Source of the DNA: Bradyrhizobium sp. 199
GTDB taxonomy: Bacteria; Pseudomonadota; Alphaproteobacteria; Rhizobiales; Xanthobacteraceae
Direction of reading: 5' to 3'
Assembly: GCF_023073355.1 (NCBI RefSeq)
Contig: NZ_JADPJI010000004.1
Coordinates: 176,588 to 240,587, forward strand
DNA length: 64,000 bases
The translations under genes were made by a program, and so were the position numbers. Position 1 is the first letter of the stretch; each line of letters opens with the position of its first letter. This document shows positions 17,933-28,546 of the stretch, in pieces. A model generated the notes under the pieces. It was given only the letters and a program-made list of their open reading frames with translations. It searched no databases and was not told the origin of the DNA.

Positions 17933-17945
17933 GCTATCCCCATCA

Positions 17946-18752
17946 TCACTTCTGTGACGTCAGTTGCCGCGCCTGTACCCCGTAGCGGATCACGTTGACG
18001 CCGTCGGAACGCTTGGCCGTCTGTTCCTCGACCGGACTCTCCACGGCCTTGGCATCGGCGATGCTCCGCAGCGCGAGCTGGAGCGTGCCGCCCTGGCGCG
18101 CGGCCGACAGCGTGGCGACTTGATCCGGCTTGAGCTCGAGCGTGACGGTCTTGCCGATCACTGCGTTCTGGCCGTCCTTTTCCTTCGGCGCCTGGTCGAT
18201 CGCGAGCACGCGGATGTTGCTCAGGATGACCTCGGACAGGATGAGGTCGTTGCCGCCGTTGGCGACATCGGGATTCTTCAGGCGACGGGTCAAGACGATG
18301 TCGACGTGGTCGTTCGGCAGAATGAAGCCGCCGGCGCCGGTCTCGGCGGAGATCTCGGTGGAGACGGCGCGCATGCCCGACGGCAGGATCGCAGCCATGA
18401 ATCCGGAGCCGTCGGCCTTGACCAGCTTCTGCTCGCGGATCGGCTCGCCCTGCATCAACGGTACGCGCGCGATCGAGCCGGCGATCTGGCTCTGCGCCTC
18501 CGGCCTGTTGTCGCGGCGAATGAAGGCGCTGCTCGCAGTCGCGGCCGGCCAGGTCTGCCATTGCAGGTCCTCGGGCTTGAGGGCCTGGCCGAGCTGAATG
18601 TCGTTCTTGGCGATGAGGACTTCGACCGTCGGCAGTTTCTCGGCAACGGGCACGGCGGGCGCGGGCGCATTCTGATAGCCGCTCGCCAGATACGCAGCGA
18701 CGCCGCCAGCGGCCAGCGCGATGACGAGAACGACAATGCGTGCGGTGTTCAT
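17946..18752 (-). CDS. cpaB: Tad pilus assembly protein CpaB
   Basis: The 268-residue protein has an N-terminal membrane anchor or signal (about 5-25) and a SAF domain (about 45-110: VEVLIAKNDIQLGQAL). A RcpC/CpaB periplasmic region follows, with FILPNDHVDIVLT and TLELKPDQVATLS. CpaB is needed for Flp pilus assembly and acts with the secretin. It is the first gene visible in the operon; the 266 bp upstream hold no pilin gene. The ATG at 18752 is preceded by a purine-rich stretch. Confidence 0.93.
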   Translation of the reverse strand: MNTARIVVLVIALAAGGVAAYLASGYQNAPAPAVPVAEKLPTVEVLIAKNDIQLGQALKPEDLQWQTWPAATASSAFIRRDNRPEAQSQIAGSIARVPLMQGEPIREQKLVKADGSGFMAAILPSGMRAVSTEISAETGAGGFILPNDHVDIVLTRRLKNPDVANGGNDLILSEVILSNIRVLAIDQAPKEKDGQNAVIGKTVTLELKPDQVATLSAARQGGTLQLALRSIADAKAVESPVEEQTAKRSDGVNVIRYGVQARQLTSQK

Positions 18753-19018
18753 ACGCTTTTACTCATACGCGGGGCACTCGAACCGCACCTGGCGTGTTCC
18801 CCCGTATCGATGAGTAGGGAGTAAAAGTATAAGGGGTGTTGCGAGGCCGAACCCGATGACCGGCCGCGTTGCTGGTTCTCCGCAGATGGTGAACGCGGCG
18901 TTAGCTGGCCGGCCAGCGGCCCCGTAGTTTCACGCAGCTCGCGGCCCGCGCGTGGACGCGGCGCATCATGGTGAACGGGTGGTTAGTGCGCGCCAAGTGG
19001 CTTGGCTACGAGCTGAGG

Positions 19019-19963
19019 CTACTTCGCCCGCTTCTGCTCGATCACGTCCCAGATCTTCGCCGCAACGTCAGGACCGCCGAGCTTTGCAATGGCGCGGATG
19101 CCGGTGGGCGAGGTGACGTTGATCTCGGTGAGGTTGCCGTTGATGACGTCGATGCCGACGAACAACAGGCCGCGCTCGCGCAGCGCCGGGCCGACCGTGG
19201 CGCAGATCTCGCGCTCGCGCGGGGTGAGCTCGGTCTCCTGCGCGGCGCCGCCGCGCACCATGTTGGAGCGAAGGTCGTCCGCGGCCGGCACGCGGTTCAC
19301 CGCGCCGGCGAACTCGCCGTTGACCAGGATGATGCGCTTGTCGCCATGCTTCACCTCGGGGATGAACTGCTGGATCACCCAGGGCTCCCTGAAGGTGACC
19401 GAGAACATGTCGAACAGCGAGCCGAAATTCATGTCCTGCGGCATCACGCGGAACACCGCCGCGCCGCCGTGGCCATGCAGCGGCTTCATCACCACGGCGC
19501 CGTGCTTGTCGCGGAACGCGTTGATCTCGTCGAGATCGCGCGAGATCAGCGTCGGCGGCATCAGCTGCGGAAAATTCATCACGAACAGCTTTTCCGGCGC
19601 GTTGCGGACCGAGGCCGGATCGTTGACCACCAGCGTCTTCGGATGAATGCGCTCCAGAAGATGCGTCGAGGTGATGTAGGAGAGGTCGAACGGCGGGTCC
19701 TGGCGCAGCAGCACCACGTCAAAGCCGTTGAGCGCCTCGCGCCTGGGCTCACCCAGCGTGAAGTGGTTGCCGGGCTCGTCGCGCACGGTCAGGAGCTGAA
19801 CCGGAGCGACGATCTCCTCCCCGACCATCGAGAGCTTGTCGGGCGTGTAATAGGACAGGCCATGGCCGCGCTTCTGCGCCTCCAGAAGCAGCGCAAAGGT
19901 GGAATCGCCCTTGATGTTGATGCGGGCGATGGGATCCATCTGGACGGCGACGTTCAGTTTCAT
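19019..19963 (-). CDS. gshB: Glutathione synthetase GshB
   Basis: GshB ligates glycine to gamma-glutamylcysteine with ATP, the final step of glutathione synthesis. The 314-residue ATP-grasp enzyme has the family segments [39 protein letters not shown] and [11 protein letters not shown]. The ATG at 19963 was chosen because it gives the conserved [12 protein letters not shown] start; upstream in-frame residues lie in the intergenic tail of yraN. It follows yraN by 10 bp and is the third gene of an rsmI-yraN-gshB set, an order common in alphaproteobacteria. Confidence 0.97.
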   Translation of the reverse strand: MKLNVAVQMDPIARINIKGDSTFALLLEAQKRGHGLSYYTPDKLSMVGEEIVAPVQLLTVRDEPGNHFTLGEPRREALNGFDVVLLRQDPPFDLSYITSTHLLERIHPKTLVVNDPASVRNAPEKLFVMNFPQLMPPTLISRDLDEINAFRDKHGAVVMKPLHGHGGAAVFRVMPQDMNFGSLFDMFSVTFREPWVIQQFIPEVKHGDKRIILVNGEFAGAVNRVPAADDLRSNMVRGGAAQETELTPREREICATVGPALRERGLLFVGIDVINGNLTEINVTSPTGIRAIAKLGGPDVAAKIWDVIEQKRAK

Positions 19964-19973
19964 GGTCTGCCTT

Positions 19974-20361
19974 TCAGGTCGAGGCGTCGAATGCCGCCAA
20001 CACATGGCGCGGAAGTGAGCGCGGCGCAATCAGCATGGCGTCGAATCGCAATTCGAATTCGGCATGCTCGGGATGCGCTACGAGCCAGCCTTGCGCGGCG
20101 TCGATGATGCGCCGCTGCTGGCGCGGCGTCACGGCGAAAGCGGCATCGTCCAGCGTCGCCCTCGCCTTGACCTCGACGAAGGCGATCAGATTGCGGCGGC
20201 GCGCCACGATGTCGATCTCGCCATGCGGGGTGCGGTAGCGCTTGGCGAGGATGCGATAGCCCTTCGCCATCAGATAGGCGGCGGCACGGCTCTCGGCCGA
20301 GATGCCGGTGCGGAACGCGGCGAGCCGCTCCGGCGAGGCGACCTTTGGCTCCCGGGGGATA

Positions 20362-20375
<14 letters not shown>
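19974..20375 (-). CDS. yraN: YraN/UPF0102 nuclease-fold protein
   Basis: The 133-residue protein has the UPF0102 core near residues 40-70: [15 protein letters not shown], then IAFVEVKAR. The D...EVK pattern is the PD-(D/E)XK-type site. The family is of unsettled function and widely placed next to rsmI. The start ATG at 20375 overlaps the rsmI stop by 14 bp, indicating translational coupling. gshB follows after 10 bp. Confidence 0.93.
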
Positions 20376-21312
<937 letters not shown>

Positions 21313-21652
21313 AATCAGGTCAACTTAGGCACGATCCGCCGGGCTGGGAACCGGCTCGCCGAAAAAGATCGTGCCGAGGTGAGGGGGCGAGCAACGGACG
21401 GGAATGTGAGCGATCCAGGATCACGTCGAGAGGGAGTGAGGGCCCTCGCGCCATATTCGCGACCGAAACGCCGCCTTGATGCTGCGTGAGCGAGGGCAAA
21501 CAGCTGCCGGACGGAAAGGCGGTCGCGTTAAACCGCCATTATCCTTTTGTTTCGGTTAACTATTTGCCGACAATATGCCTGAATCCGCGGCTTGTGTCGT
21601 GGAAGAATGTCGTGACCGGCTGGCGAGAAGGCGGGTCAGAAGAGAAGCTGCC
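21313..21652. other. Divergent intergenic region, no gene seen
   Basis: This 340-bp gap separates the divergent rsmI and LpoA-like genes, so it should hold promoters for both. Around 21535-21565 the sequence becomes AT-richer than its surroundings, the most promoter-like part. Short open frames here lack a convincing ribosome site or family match. No tandem or inverted repeat family was recognised. Confidence 0.5.
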
Positions 21653-22888
21653 ATGGTGGGCCCGCGTTATCCAAAGTCTCCCGTTCCGGGGTCCCTGATG
21701 TCAGGGGCCACCCGAAGGAGCGCGCTCGGCCTGTTGCTGGGGGCACCCCTGCTGTCGGCCTGCGCCGGCGTGCAGCAAAGTCTCAGCCAGTTCTCCAACC
21801 CGTTCAGCAATTCCTCCGCGCCGCCGGCCCAGCCGGCCGGCCCGCCGCAGCAGGCCACGACTGCGGGCACCGGCGGGGTGAAAGTCGCGGTGATCCTGCC
21901 GCTCTCGGCCGCCGGCAATGCCGGCCTTGCCGCGCAGTCCATGCGCAACGCCGCCGAAATGGCGCTGGCCGAGTTCCAGAACCCGAACATCCAGCTCCTG
22001 ATCAAGGACGACAATGGCAGCCCGCAAGGCGCGCAGGCCAGCGCGCAGCAGGCGGTCGACGAGGGCGCCGAGATCATCCTCGGACCGCTGTTCGCACAAT
22101 CGGTGCCGGCGGTAGCGCAGGTCGCGCGGACGCGCGGCATCTCGGTGATCGCCTTCTCGACCGATTCCAGCATCGCTGGCCGCGGCGTCTATCTGCTCAG
22201 CTTCCTGCCGGAGTCCGACGTCAATCGCATCGTCGAATATTCCGCCAGCATCGGAAAGCGCTCGGTCGCCGTGCTCGTGCCCGACAATGCCTATGGCAAC
22301 GTCGTCGAGGCCGCCGTGAAGGCGGCGGTGCCGCGGCGCGGCGGGCGCATCGTCGCCTTCGAAAAATACGGCGCCGATCGCGCCACGCCGGCGCGCACTG
22401 TCGCCCAGCAGCTCGGCAGCGCGGATGCGCTGTTCATGGCCGATGACGGCGATGCCGTCGTGTCGGTGGCGGACGCCATGACCGCTGCGGGCGCGAATTT
22501 GCGCAACATCCAGCTGCTCGGCACCGGCCTGTGGGACAGTCCGCGCGTCTATGCCAGCGCCGCCCTGCAAGGCGGTCTCTACGCCGCGCCGGACCCGGCC
22601 GGTTTTCGCGCATTCTCCGGCCGTTACCGTACCAAATACGGCGCCGAGCCGATCCGCACCGCGACGCTCGCCTATGACGCGGTCGCCCTCGTCGCCGCCC
22701 TCGCCCGCACCCAAGGCACGACGCGCTTCTCGCCCGACGTGCTCACCAACCCTTCGGGTTTCGCCGGCATCGACGGCCTGTTCCGCTTCCGCGCCGATGG
22801 CACCAATGAACGCGGTCTCGCGGTGATGAAGGTGACGCAGGGTGGCGGCGTTGCGGTCGCGGGCTCGCCGAAGAGTTTTGGGGCGTAG
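21653..22888 (+). CDS. LpoA-like penicillin-binding protein activator lipoprotein
   Basis: The 411-residue precursor carries a twin-arginine-like lipoprotein signal (RRSALGLLLGAPLLSACAG). A proline-rich linker follows (about 45-65), then a periplasmic type I ligand-binding fold like that of Leu/Ile/Val receptors (KVAVILPLSA, DDNGSPQGAQA, ILGPLFAQSVPA). By position beside rsmI-yraN it matches the LpoA group, which activates PBP1A. In alphaproteobacteria the ligand and partner are not proven. The start is uncertain: ATG 21653 or ATG 21698, both with weak ribosome sites; the lipobox is included in either. Confidence 0.8.
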   Translation: MVGPRYPKSPVPGSLMSGATRRSALGLLLGAPLLSACAGVQQSLSQFSNPFSNSSAPPAQPAGPPQQATTAGTGGVKVAVILPLSAAGNAGLAAQSMRNAAEMALAEFQNPNIQLLIKDDNGSPQGAQASAQQAVDEGAEIILGPLFAQSVPAVAQVARTRGISVIAFSTDSSIAGRGVYLLSFLPESDVNRIVEYSASIGKRSVAVLVPDNAYGNVVEAAVKAAVPRRGGRIVAFEKYGADRATPARTVAQQLGSADALFMADDGDAVVSVADAMTAAGANLRNIQLLGTGLWDSPRVYASAALQGGLYAAPDPAGFRAFSGRYRTKYGAEPIRTATLAYDAVALVAALARTQGTTRFSPDVLTNPSGFAGIDGLFRFRADGTNERGLAVMKVTQGGGVAVAGSPKSFGA

Positions 22889-22910
22889 CTCAGGACGCCG
22901 CTGCCGTACG

Positions 22911-22993
22911 GTGGGCAAAGGCGCACTTGCGCCGTGCCCACGATCTCTTAGCTAGATCGCATAGAATTGGTGGGCACGCTCCGCTTGCCCACC
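22911..22993 (+). repeat. GTGGGCA palindromic repeat, double hairpin
   Basis: Two adjacent palindromes are present. The first (22911-22941) reads GTGGGCAAAGGCGC..GCGCCGTGCCCAC. The second (22969-22993) reads GGTGGGCACGC..GCTTGCCCACC. A similar element lies at 37210-37308. It sits between two convergent genes, just after the LpoA-like stop, so it may work as a bidirectional terminator. Confidence 0.75.
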
Positions 22994-23006
22994 CTGCGGC
23001 GTCTCG

Positions 23007-24161
23007 CTACGCCGCGAGATCCGCGACCACCGCGTCCAGCACCGGAAATCCGCTGCTGGTCACGCGCAAGCGTCCCGTCGCATCGACGGTAATCGCGCCT
23101 TCTTCGCGCAGCAGAGCGATGCGTTTGGGATCGAGCGTCCGGCCGGACAGGGCTCTGTAGCGCTCGGGGTCGATGCCTTCCGCGAGGCGCAATCCCATCA
23201 GCAAGAATTCGTCGGCCCGCTCCTCGCTGTTGAGGAGGTCGTCGGTGACGATGCCGTGACCGTTGGTCTCGACCCGCATCAGCCAGGCTTCCGGACGCTT
23301 CTCGGTGGCGGTGGCATGCCTCACGCCGTCGATGTCGAGCCGGCCGTGCGCGCCCGGGCCGATGCCGGCATATTCGTCGCCGCGCCAGTAGACCAGATTG
23401 TGCCGGCACTCGGCGCCCTGCCGCGCGTGGTTGGAGATCTCGTAGGCGGGCAGGCCGAGCTTGTCGCAGCTTTCCTGCGTGACGTCGTAGAGCGCGCGCG
23501 CAACCGCTTCGTCCGGCGTCTTCAATTTGCCGGCCTGGTGCAGGCCGAAGAACGGCGTGCCTTCCTCGATCGTCAATTGATACAGCGACAGATGCTCGGC
23601 CGCCTCATCGATCGCGAGACGAAGTTCATCGGCCCACATCGCTGGCGTCTGGTCGGGGCGGGCGTAGATCAGGTCGAACGAGTAACGATCGAACGAGCGG
23701 CGTGCGATGGCGACGGCATCGAGCGCCTCGCGCGCGCTGTGCATCCGGCCCAGCGCCTTCAGCGAGGCATCGTCGAGCGCTTGCACGCCGAGCGAGACCC
23801 GATTGACGCCGGCGGTGCGATAGCCGGCAAAGCGCGTGGCCTCGACGCTGGTCGGGTTCGCCTCCAGCGTGACTTCGACGTTGGTTGCGACGGTCCAGTG
23901 CTTGCCGATGGCGTCGAGCACGGCGCCGACGGTTGCAGGCTGCATCAATGATGGCGTGCCGCCGCCGAGAAAGATCGAGGTGACCTCGCGGCCGGGCGAA
24001 CGCTGCGCGGTCGTTTCAATCTCACGCGCGAAGGCGGAGGCGAAGCGCGCTTCATCGATCGGGGCGTGGCGGACGTGGCTGTTGAAATCGCAATAGGGAC
24101 ATTTCGACAGGCAGAACGGCCAGTGCACGTAGACGCCGAAGGCTTCCTTAGCGTGGCTCAA
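23007..24161 (-). CDS. hemW: Radical SAM family heme chaperone HemW
   Basis: The 384-residue protein has the radical-SAM CxxxCxxC cluster site [11 protein letters not shown] at Cys17, Cys21 and Cys24, then the family motifs [12 protein letters not shown] and [14 protein letters not shown], and a HemN-type C-terminal domain. HemW binds heme and hands it to apoproteins such as respiratory complexes. It was long annotated as oxygen-independent coproporphyrinogen III oxidase-like, but that activity is not supported for HemW. It starts with TTG, with GGAG upstream, inside the rdgB 3' end (14-bp overlap). Confidence 0.93.
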   Translation of the reverse strand: MSHAKEAFGVYVHWPFCLSKCPYCDFNSHVRHAPIDEARFASAFAREIETTAQRSPGREVTSIFLGGGTPSLMQPATVGAVLDAIGKHWTVATNVEVTLEANPTSVEATRFAGYRTAGVNRVSLGVQALDDASLKALGRMHSAREALDAVAIARRSFDRYSFDLIYARPDQTPAMWADELRLAIDEAAEHLSLYQLTIEEGTPFFGLHQAGKLKTPDEAVARALYDVTQESCDKLGLPAYEISNHARQGAECRHNLVYWRGDEYAGIGPGAHGRLDIDGVRHATATEKRPEAWLMRVETNGHGIVTDDLLNSEERADEFLLMGLRLAEGIDPERYRALSGRTLDPKRIALLREEGAITVDATGRLRVTSSGFPVLDAVVADLAA

Positions 24162-24783
24162 GGCAGATCTCCGCCAGTTTCACGAAGGCGCGGGCGCGGT
24201 GCGACAGGCCGAGCCCAAGCGGCGGCAGGCCGTGCTTCTCGATGCTTTCCATTTCGCCGAAAGTGCGGTTGTGGCCGTCCGGCAGGAACATCGGATCGTA
24301 GCCGAAGCCGGCAGTGCCGCGCGGCGGCCAGACCAGCGTGCCGTCGACGCGCGCCTCGACCTCTTCGAGATGATCGTCGGGCCAGGCGACGCAGAGTGCG
24401 GAGACGAAGTGCGCCTTGCGCTTGTCAGGGGTGGTGGCACCGCGCTCCTGCAACAGGCGCTCGATCTGCGCCATCGCCGCGTTGAAATCCTTGGACGGGC
24501 CCGCCCAGCGCGCGCTGTAGATGCCGGGGGCGCCGTCGAGCGCGTCGACCACGATGCCGGAATCATCGGCGAAGGCCGGAAGCTTGGTCGCCTGCGCCGC
24601 CGCGATCGCCTTGATCGCCGCGTTGCTGCGGAAATCGCCGCCGGTCTCTTCAGGCTCGGCGAGGCCGAGCTCGCCGGCCGACACCGCCGCGATGCCGTAC
24701 GGCGCAAGCAGCTCCCGCATCTCGGCAAGCTTGCCGGGATTATGGGTCGCGATGACGAGCTTGTCCGTGATTCGGCGGTGCAT
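24148..24783 (-). CDS. rdgB: dITP/XTP pyrophosphatase RdgB (Ham1)
   Basis: RdgB hydrolyses non-canonical ITP/XTP to their monophosphates and keeps them out of DNA. The 211-residue product has [10 protein letters not shown] near residue 13, [20 protein letters not shown] around 70, and [13 protein letters not shown] near 170, all conserved in the family. The ATG at 24783 gives the family start; earlier in-frame codons lie in rph. It follows rph by 11 bp and overlaps hemW by 14 bp, in an rph-rdgB-hemW operon. Confidence 0.96.
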   Translation of the reverse strand: MHRRITDKLVIATHNPGKLAEMRELLAPYGIAAVSAGELGLAEPEETGGDFRSNAAIKAIAAAQATKLPAFADDSGIVVDALDGAPGIYSARWAGPSKDFNAAMAQIERLLQERGATTPDKRKAHFVSALCVAWPDDHLEEVEARVDGTLVWPPRGTAGFGYDPMFLPDGHNRTFGEMESIEKHGLPPLGLGLSHRARAFVKLAEICLEPR

Positions 24784-24794
24784 GGGCCTATTGA

Positions 24795-25508
24795 CTACGC
24801 CACAGCCAGTTTCTGCAAGTCCACCAGGCGCGCGATGCCTTTCTGGGCCAGCGCCATCAGCTTCAGGAACTCGTCCTGCGTAAAGGGTTCGCGTTCCGCC
24901 GTGCCCTGCACCTCGATGATGCGGCCATCGCCGGTCATGACGAAATTGGCGTCGGTCTGGGCTTCCGAATCCTCGGCGTAGTCGAGATCGAGCACCGGCG
25001 TGCCGTTGTAGATGCCGCACGAGATCGCAGCGACGTTGTCGCGCATCACATTAGCCTTGATCATGTTGCGCGTCTTCATCCAGTTGATGCAATCGGCGAG
25101 GGCGACCCAGGCACCGGTGATCGAGGCCGTGCGCGTGCCGCCGTCGGCCTGGAGCACGTCGCAATCGACCGTGATCTGGCGCTCACCGAGCGCTTCGAGA
25201 TCGACGATGGTGCGAAGCGAGCGGCCGATCAGGCGCTGAATCTCGACGGTGCGGCCGCTTTGCTTGCCGGCGGAGGCCTCGCGACGGGTGCGTTCGGAGG
25301 TCGCGCGCGGCAGCATGCCGTATTCGGCGGTGACCCAGCCGCGGCCCTGGCCCTTCAGCCACGGCGGCAGGCGGTCTTCCAGCGTGGCGGTGACCAGCAC
25401 ATGGGTGTCGCCGAATTTCACGAGGCACGAGCCTTCCGCATATTTGACCACGCCGCGCTCCAGCGTCACGGGGCGCAATTCGTCGGGCGCACGGCGGCTT
25501 GGCCGCAT
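24795..25508 (-). CDS. rph: Ribonuclease PH
   Basis: RNase PH is a phosphorolytic 3'-5' exoribonuclease that trims tRNA 3' ends. The 237-residue length and motifs are canonical: [14 protein letters not shown] start, [29 protein letters not shown] and [12 protein letters not shown]. It starts a three-gene operon with rdgB and hemW and diverges from hrcA, with 166 bp between them that must contain both promoters. This arrangement is standard in alphaproteobacteria. Confidence 0.97.
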   Translation of the reverse strand: MRPSRRAPDELRPVTLERGVVKYAEGSCLVKFGDTHVLVTATLEDRLPPWLKGQGRGWVTAEYGMLPRATSERTRREASAGKQSGRTVEIQRLIGRSLRTIVDLEALGERQITVDCDVLQADGGTRTASITGAWVALADCINWMKTRNMIKANVMRDNVAAISCGIYNGTPVLDLDYAEDSEAQTDANFVMTGDGRIIEVQGTAEREPFTQDEFLKLMALAQKGIARLVDLQKLAVA

Positions 25509-25674
25509 GGGAATCCTCCAAAACTCTCGGAAATGGGCTGTTCGCGGTGCTTGTAGGTGGGGTCAGGGTGGGCGGCAAGGTTTTTTCACCCCTTGATTTC
25601 GCGCCAGCAAACGCCACGCTTGTCAGAAGCGCCCGGGATGGACAAATTATGAGCACCTGAGAGGAGTTACGTCT

Positions 25675-26763
25675 GTGGCCCATCACGATCCGATCCATCT
25701 GATCGCGCCGGGCGCAGGTCTTGCCCAGCTCAACGAGCGTTCCCGCGATATCTTTCGTCAAATTGTCGAAAGCTATCTGGCGACCGGCGAGCCCGTGGGC
25801 TCGCGCAATATCTCGCGCCTGATCGCGATGCCGCTGTCGCCGGCTTCGGTCCGCAACGTCATGGCCGATCTGGAACACCTCGGCCTGATCTACGCGCCCC
25901 ACACCTCCGCTGGCCGGCTGCCGACGGAACTGGGCTTGCGCTTTTTCGTCGATGCCCTGATGCAGGTCGGCGACCTCACTGAAGCCGAGCGTGCGGCGAT
26001 CCAGAGCCAGCTTGCCACCGTAGGCCAGGCGCAATCGGTGGAGGCGGCGCTGGACCAGGCGCTGACGCGGCTGTCGGGACTGACCCGTGCCGCCGCGGTG
26101 GTGCTGACGCCGAAATCCAATGCGCGGCTGAAACACATCGAATTCGTCCGTCTGGAACCGGAAAAGGCGCTGGTGATCCTGGTCGGCGAGGACGGCCAGG
26201 TCGAAAACCGCGTGCTGTCGCTGCCGCCCGGAGTTCCCTCCTCGGCGATCACCGAGGCGGGCAATTTCCTCAATGCGCGAATCCGCGGCCGCACCTTGGC
26301 CGAGGCGCGGCTCGAACTCGAGACTGCACTCGGGGAAGCCCGCGCCGAACTCGATCAGCTGACGCAGAAGGTGATCTCGGCCGGAATCGCCAGCTGGTCC
26401 GGCGGCGAGAACGAGGACCGCCAGCTCATCGTCCGCGGCCACGCCAATCTGCTGGAGGATCTGCACGCGCTGGAGGATCTGGAGCGGGTGCGCCTTTTGT
26501 TCGACGATCTCGAGACCAAGCGCGGGGTCATCGACCTCTTGGGCCGCGCCGAGACCGCGGAAGGCGTGCGCATCTTCATCGGCAGCGAGAACAAGCTGTT
26601 TTCCCTGTCGGGCTCCTCCACCATCATCTCGCCCTATCGGGATGCCGCCGGCCACATCGTCGGCGTCCTCGGCGTGATCGGCCCGACCCGGCTGAATTAT
26701 GCCCGCGTGATCCCGACCGTGGACTACGCCGCCCGCATCGTCAGCCGCCTTTTGGGAGGCTGA
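25675..26763 (+). CDS. hrcA: Heat-shock repressor HrcA
   Basis: HrcA represses heat-shock genes by binding the CIRCE operator, with its folding dependent on GroEL. The 362-residue protein has an N-terminal winged helix (about 15-90: [20 protein letters not shown], then [15 protein letters not shown]) and a GAF-like middle region. The GTG start at 25675 has GAGGAG about 10 bases upstream. No CIRCE inverted repeat (TTAGCACTC-N9-GAGTGCTAA) is seen upstream, so hrcA is not obviously self-regulated here. grpE follows after 95 bp on the same strand. Confidence 0.95.
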   Translation: MAHHDPIHLIAPGAGLAQLNERSRDIFRQIVESYLATGEPVGSRNISRLIAMPLSPASVRNVMADLEHLGLIYAPHTSAGRLPTELGLRFFVDALMQVGDLTEAERAAIQSQLATVGQAQSVEAALDQALTRLSGLTRAAAVVLTPKSNARLKHIEFVRLEPEKALVILVGEDGQVENRVLSLPPGVPSSAITEAGNFLNARIRGRTLAEARLELETALGEARAELDQLTQKVISAGIASWSGGENEDRQLIVRGHANLLEDLHALEDLERVRLLFDDLETKRGVIDLLGRAETAEGVRIFIGSENKLFSLSGSSTIISPYRDAAGHIVGVLGVIGPTRLNYARVIPTVDYAARIVSRLLGG

Positions 26764-26858
26764 CCCGCGTTTCGCCGATCACGGGCGCTTGATTTTCGTG
26801 GCTCCAGGCCCGATATCCGGGCCAACAATCCCTGGAAACGAGTTCGAGATTAGAGCCG

Positions 26859-27476
26859 ATGACCGATCGAGACCGGCAACCCGAAGACACGACCGCGCCG
26901 ACGCCCGAGCCCGTGGTGTCAAAGCCCTACATCATGCCCGACGATCCCGAGCCCGGCTCGGTCGAAACCTTGCAGAAGGAAGCCAGCGAAGCGCGCGACC
27001 GCATGCTGCGGACGCTGGCCGAGATGGAGAATTTGCGCAAGCGCACCGCCAAGGAGGTCGCCGATGCCCGCCTCTACGGCATCACCGGCTTTGCCCGCGA
27101 CGTGCTCGACATCGCCGACAATCTCCAGCGCGCGCTCGATGCCGTTCCGGCCGAGGCGCGTGCCACCGCCGATCCCGGCCTGACCTCGCTGATCGAGGGC
27201 GTCGAGCTCACCGAGCGTTCGCTGCTCAACGCGCTGGAAAAGCATGGCGTCAAGAAGCTCGATCCGCAGGGGCAGAAGTTCGACCCGAACTTCCATCAGG
27301 CGATGTACGAAGTGCCCGATCCCTCCGTGCCCTCAGGCACCGTGGTCCAGATCATGCAGGCCGGCTATACCATCGGCGAGCGCGTGCTGCGCCCGGCCTT
27401 GGTCGGCGTCGCCAAGGGCGGCGCAAAGGCCGCGCCCGCGGCGAACAACAACGAGTCGAGCGACGCGCCGAACTAA
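26859..27476 (+). CDS. grpE: Nucleotide exchange factor GrpE
   Basis: GrpE releases ADP from DnaK and lets the chaperone cycle turn. The 205-residue protein has an acidic, disordered N-terminus. A long helix (about 38-90) contains [19 protein letters not shown], and a C-terminal beta domain contains [17 protein letters not shown] and [19 protein letters not shown]. It is downstream of hrcA, while dnaK is 2.4 kb further on, separated by minus-strand genes. Its stop is followed by a palindromic repeat. Confidence 0.96.
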   Translation: MTDRDRQPEDTTAPTPEPVVSKPYIMPDDPEPGSVETLQKEASEARDRMLRTLAEMENLRKRTAKEVADARLYGITGFARDVLDIADNLQRALDAVPAEARATADPGLTSLIEGVELTERSLLNALEKHGVKKLDPQGQKFDPNFHQAMYEVPDPSVPSGTVVQIMQAGYTIGERVLRPALVGVAKGGAKAAPAANNNESSDAPN

Positions 27477-27482
27477 AGTCGT

Positions 27483-27599
27483 CCCTCATGGTGAGGAGCC
27501 GCGCTTTTGCGCGGCGTCTCGAACCATGAAGGCCAAGGTGCAGCAGCGGGGCCTTCATCCTTCGAGACGCGCGAAGAAGCGCGCTCCTCAGGATGAGGG
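27483..27599 (+). repeat. CCTCATGGTGAGGAG palindromic repeat
   Basis: The element opens with CCTCATGGTGAGGAG and closes with CTCCTCAGGATGAGG. Its inner parts are GCGTCTCGAACCATG and CATCCTTCGAGACGC, so it folds into one long interrupted hairpin of about 115 bases. A second copy with different loop bases is at 56568-56679. It lies between the convergent grpE and nicotinamidase genes. Confidence 0.85.
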
Positions 27600-27620
27600 T
27601 TTTGCCGTGTTGCGTGTCGC

Positions 27621-28343
27621 TTACGCGCTCGCCGCGATGTCCGCAGACTGAATCCGCTTCACGCCGGCCTTGGCCATATCGGCCCAGGCTTTTGCCAGCG
27701 AACCCTGATTGTCGATGCCGCGGCAGGCGTCTTCCACCACATAGACCTCGAAGCCTGCCTTGCGCGCGTCGAGCGCGGTCCAGGCGACGCAGAAGTCTGT
27801 CGCCAACCCCGCCACGAAGACGCGCTTGATCTTGCGCCCCTTGAGGTATCCGGCAAGTCCCGTCGAGGTCTTGCCGTCGGCTTCGAGGAAAGCCGAATAG
27901 CTGTCGACGTCCTTGTGAAAGCCCTTGCGGATGATGAGCTCGGCATGCGGGATCGCAAGGTCCTTCGACAGCGAAGCGCCCTCGGTCCCCTGCACGCAAT
28001 GGTCCGGCCACAGCACCTGCTTGCCGTAGGGAAGATCGACCGTTTCGAACGGCTTCTTGCCGGAATGCACCGACGCGAACGAGACGTGGCCCGGCGTGTG
28101 CCAGTCCTGCGTCATCACCACATTCGCAAACGCTTTGGCCATCTTGTTGATGACGGGCACCACCTGCTCGCCCTCCTTCACGGCGAGGCTGCCGCCGGGC
28201 AGGAAGCAGTTCTGCACGTCGATCACGAGCAGCGCGGATGCATCGTCCGGCTTGATCGATGCCGCCGCAAACAGCGCGGTCGGCGCGAGGCTCGCCAGCG
28301 CCGTCGTTCCAAGCATTGCCAAGACTTGTCGTCGGTCCAGCAT
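27621..28343 (-). CDS. pncA: Nicotinamidase/pyrazinamidase with export signal
   Basis: PncA deamidates nicotinamide to nicotinate for NAD salvage. The 240-residue protein has the isochorismatase-like fold with the Asp in LLVIDVQNCFLPGG, metal ligands in TQDWHTPGHVSF, and the nucleophile Cys in GLATDFCVAWTALDA. It begins with a probable twin-arginine signal (DRRQVLAMLGTTALASLAP, cleavage near ALFAAAS). That is unusual, since most PncA enzymes are cytoplasmic, and it implies a periplasmic enzyme. The ATG at 28343 is the first before the signal; an upstream in-frame stretch merely translates the neighbouring repeat. Confidence 0.9.
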   Translation of the reverse strand: MLDRRQVLAMLGTTALASLAPTALFAAASIKPDDASALLVIDVQNCFLPGGSLAVKEGEQVVPVINKMAKAFANVVMTQDWHTPGHVSFASVHSGKKPFETVDLPYGKQVLWPDHCVQGTEGASLSKDLAIPHAELIIRKGFHKDVDSYSAFLEADGKTSTGLAGYLKGRKIKRVFVAGLATDFCVAWTALDARKAGFEVYVVEDACRGIDNQGSLAKAWADMAKAGVKRIQSADIAASA

Positions 28344-28442
28344 CGTTCGCCTCCCTCGGGATGATCCAATAAAGGGAAGCCTAGTTCCGTTCGTATACGA
28401 ACAGAAGCCCAAAATGCAGCCGGGTTTGGTGAGGGGTTGGGC

Positions 28443-28546
28443 TAAAGCATGATCCGGAAAAGTGCGCAGCGGTTTTCCGAAAAGATCATGCTTAAACAAC
28501 AACCTAAAGCGCGGTGGCGATTGATCCTAATCGCATCGCGCTTTAG
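28443..28546 (+). repeat. Dispersed palindromic repeat (AAAGCATGATCC family), full copy
   Basis: Almost identical to the copy at 6422-6525 (for example GCGCGGTGGCGATTGATCC in place of GCGCGATGGCGATTCATCC). It lies between the pncA upstream region and the exported protein gene and supplies the stop codon (TAA in CTAAAG) of the latter. It may act as that gene's terminator. Confidence 0.9.

Noticed and set aside
21486..21698. 70-residue open frame before the LpoA-like gene
   Set aside because: No good ribosome site; the sequence overlaps the start of the lipoprotein gene in another frame and has no family resemblance.
25509..25674. CIRCE operator before hrcA
   Set aside because: No TTAGCACTC-N9-GAGTGCTAA or close variant was found. 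A TTGTCA at 25620 with an AT-rich stretch about 20 bases downstream could be a promoter but is too weak to list.
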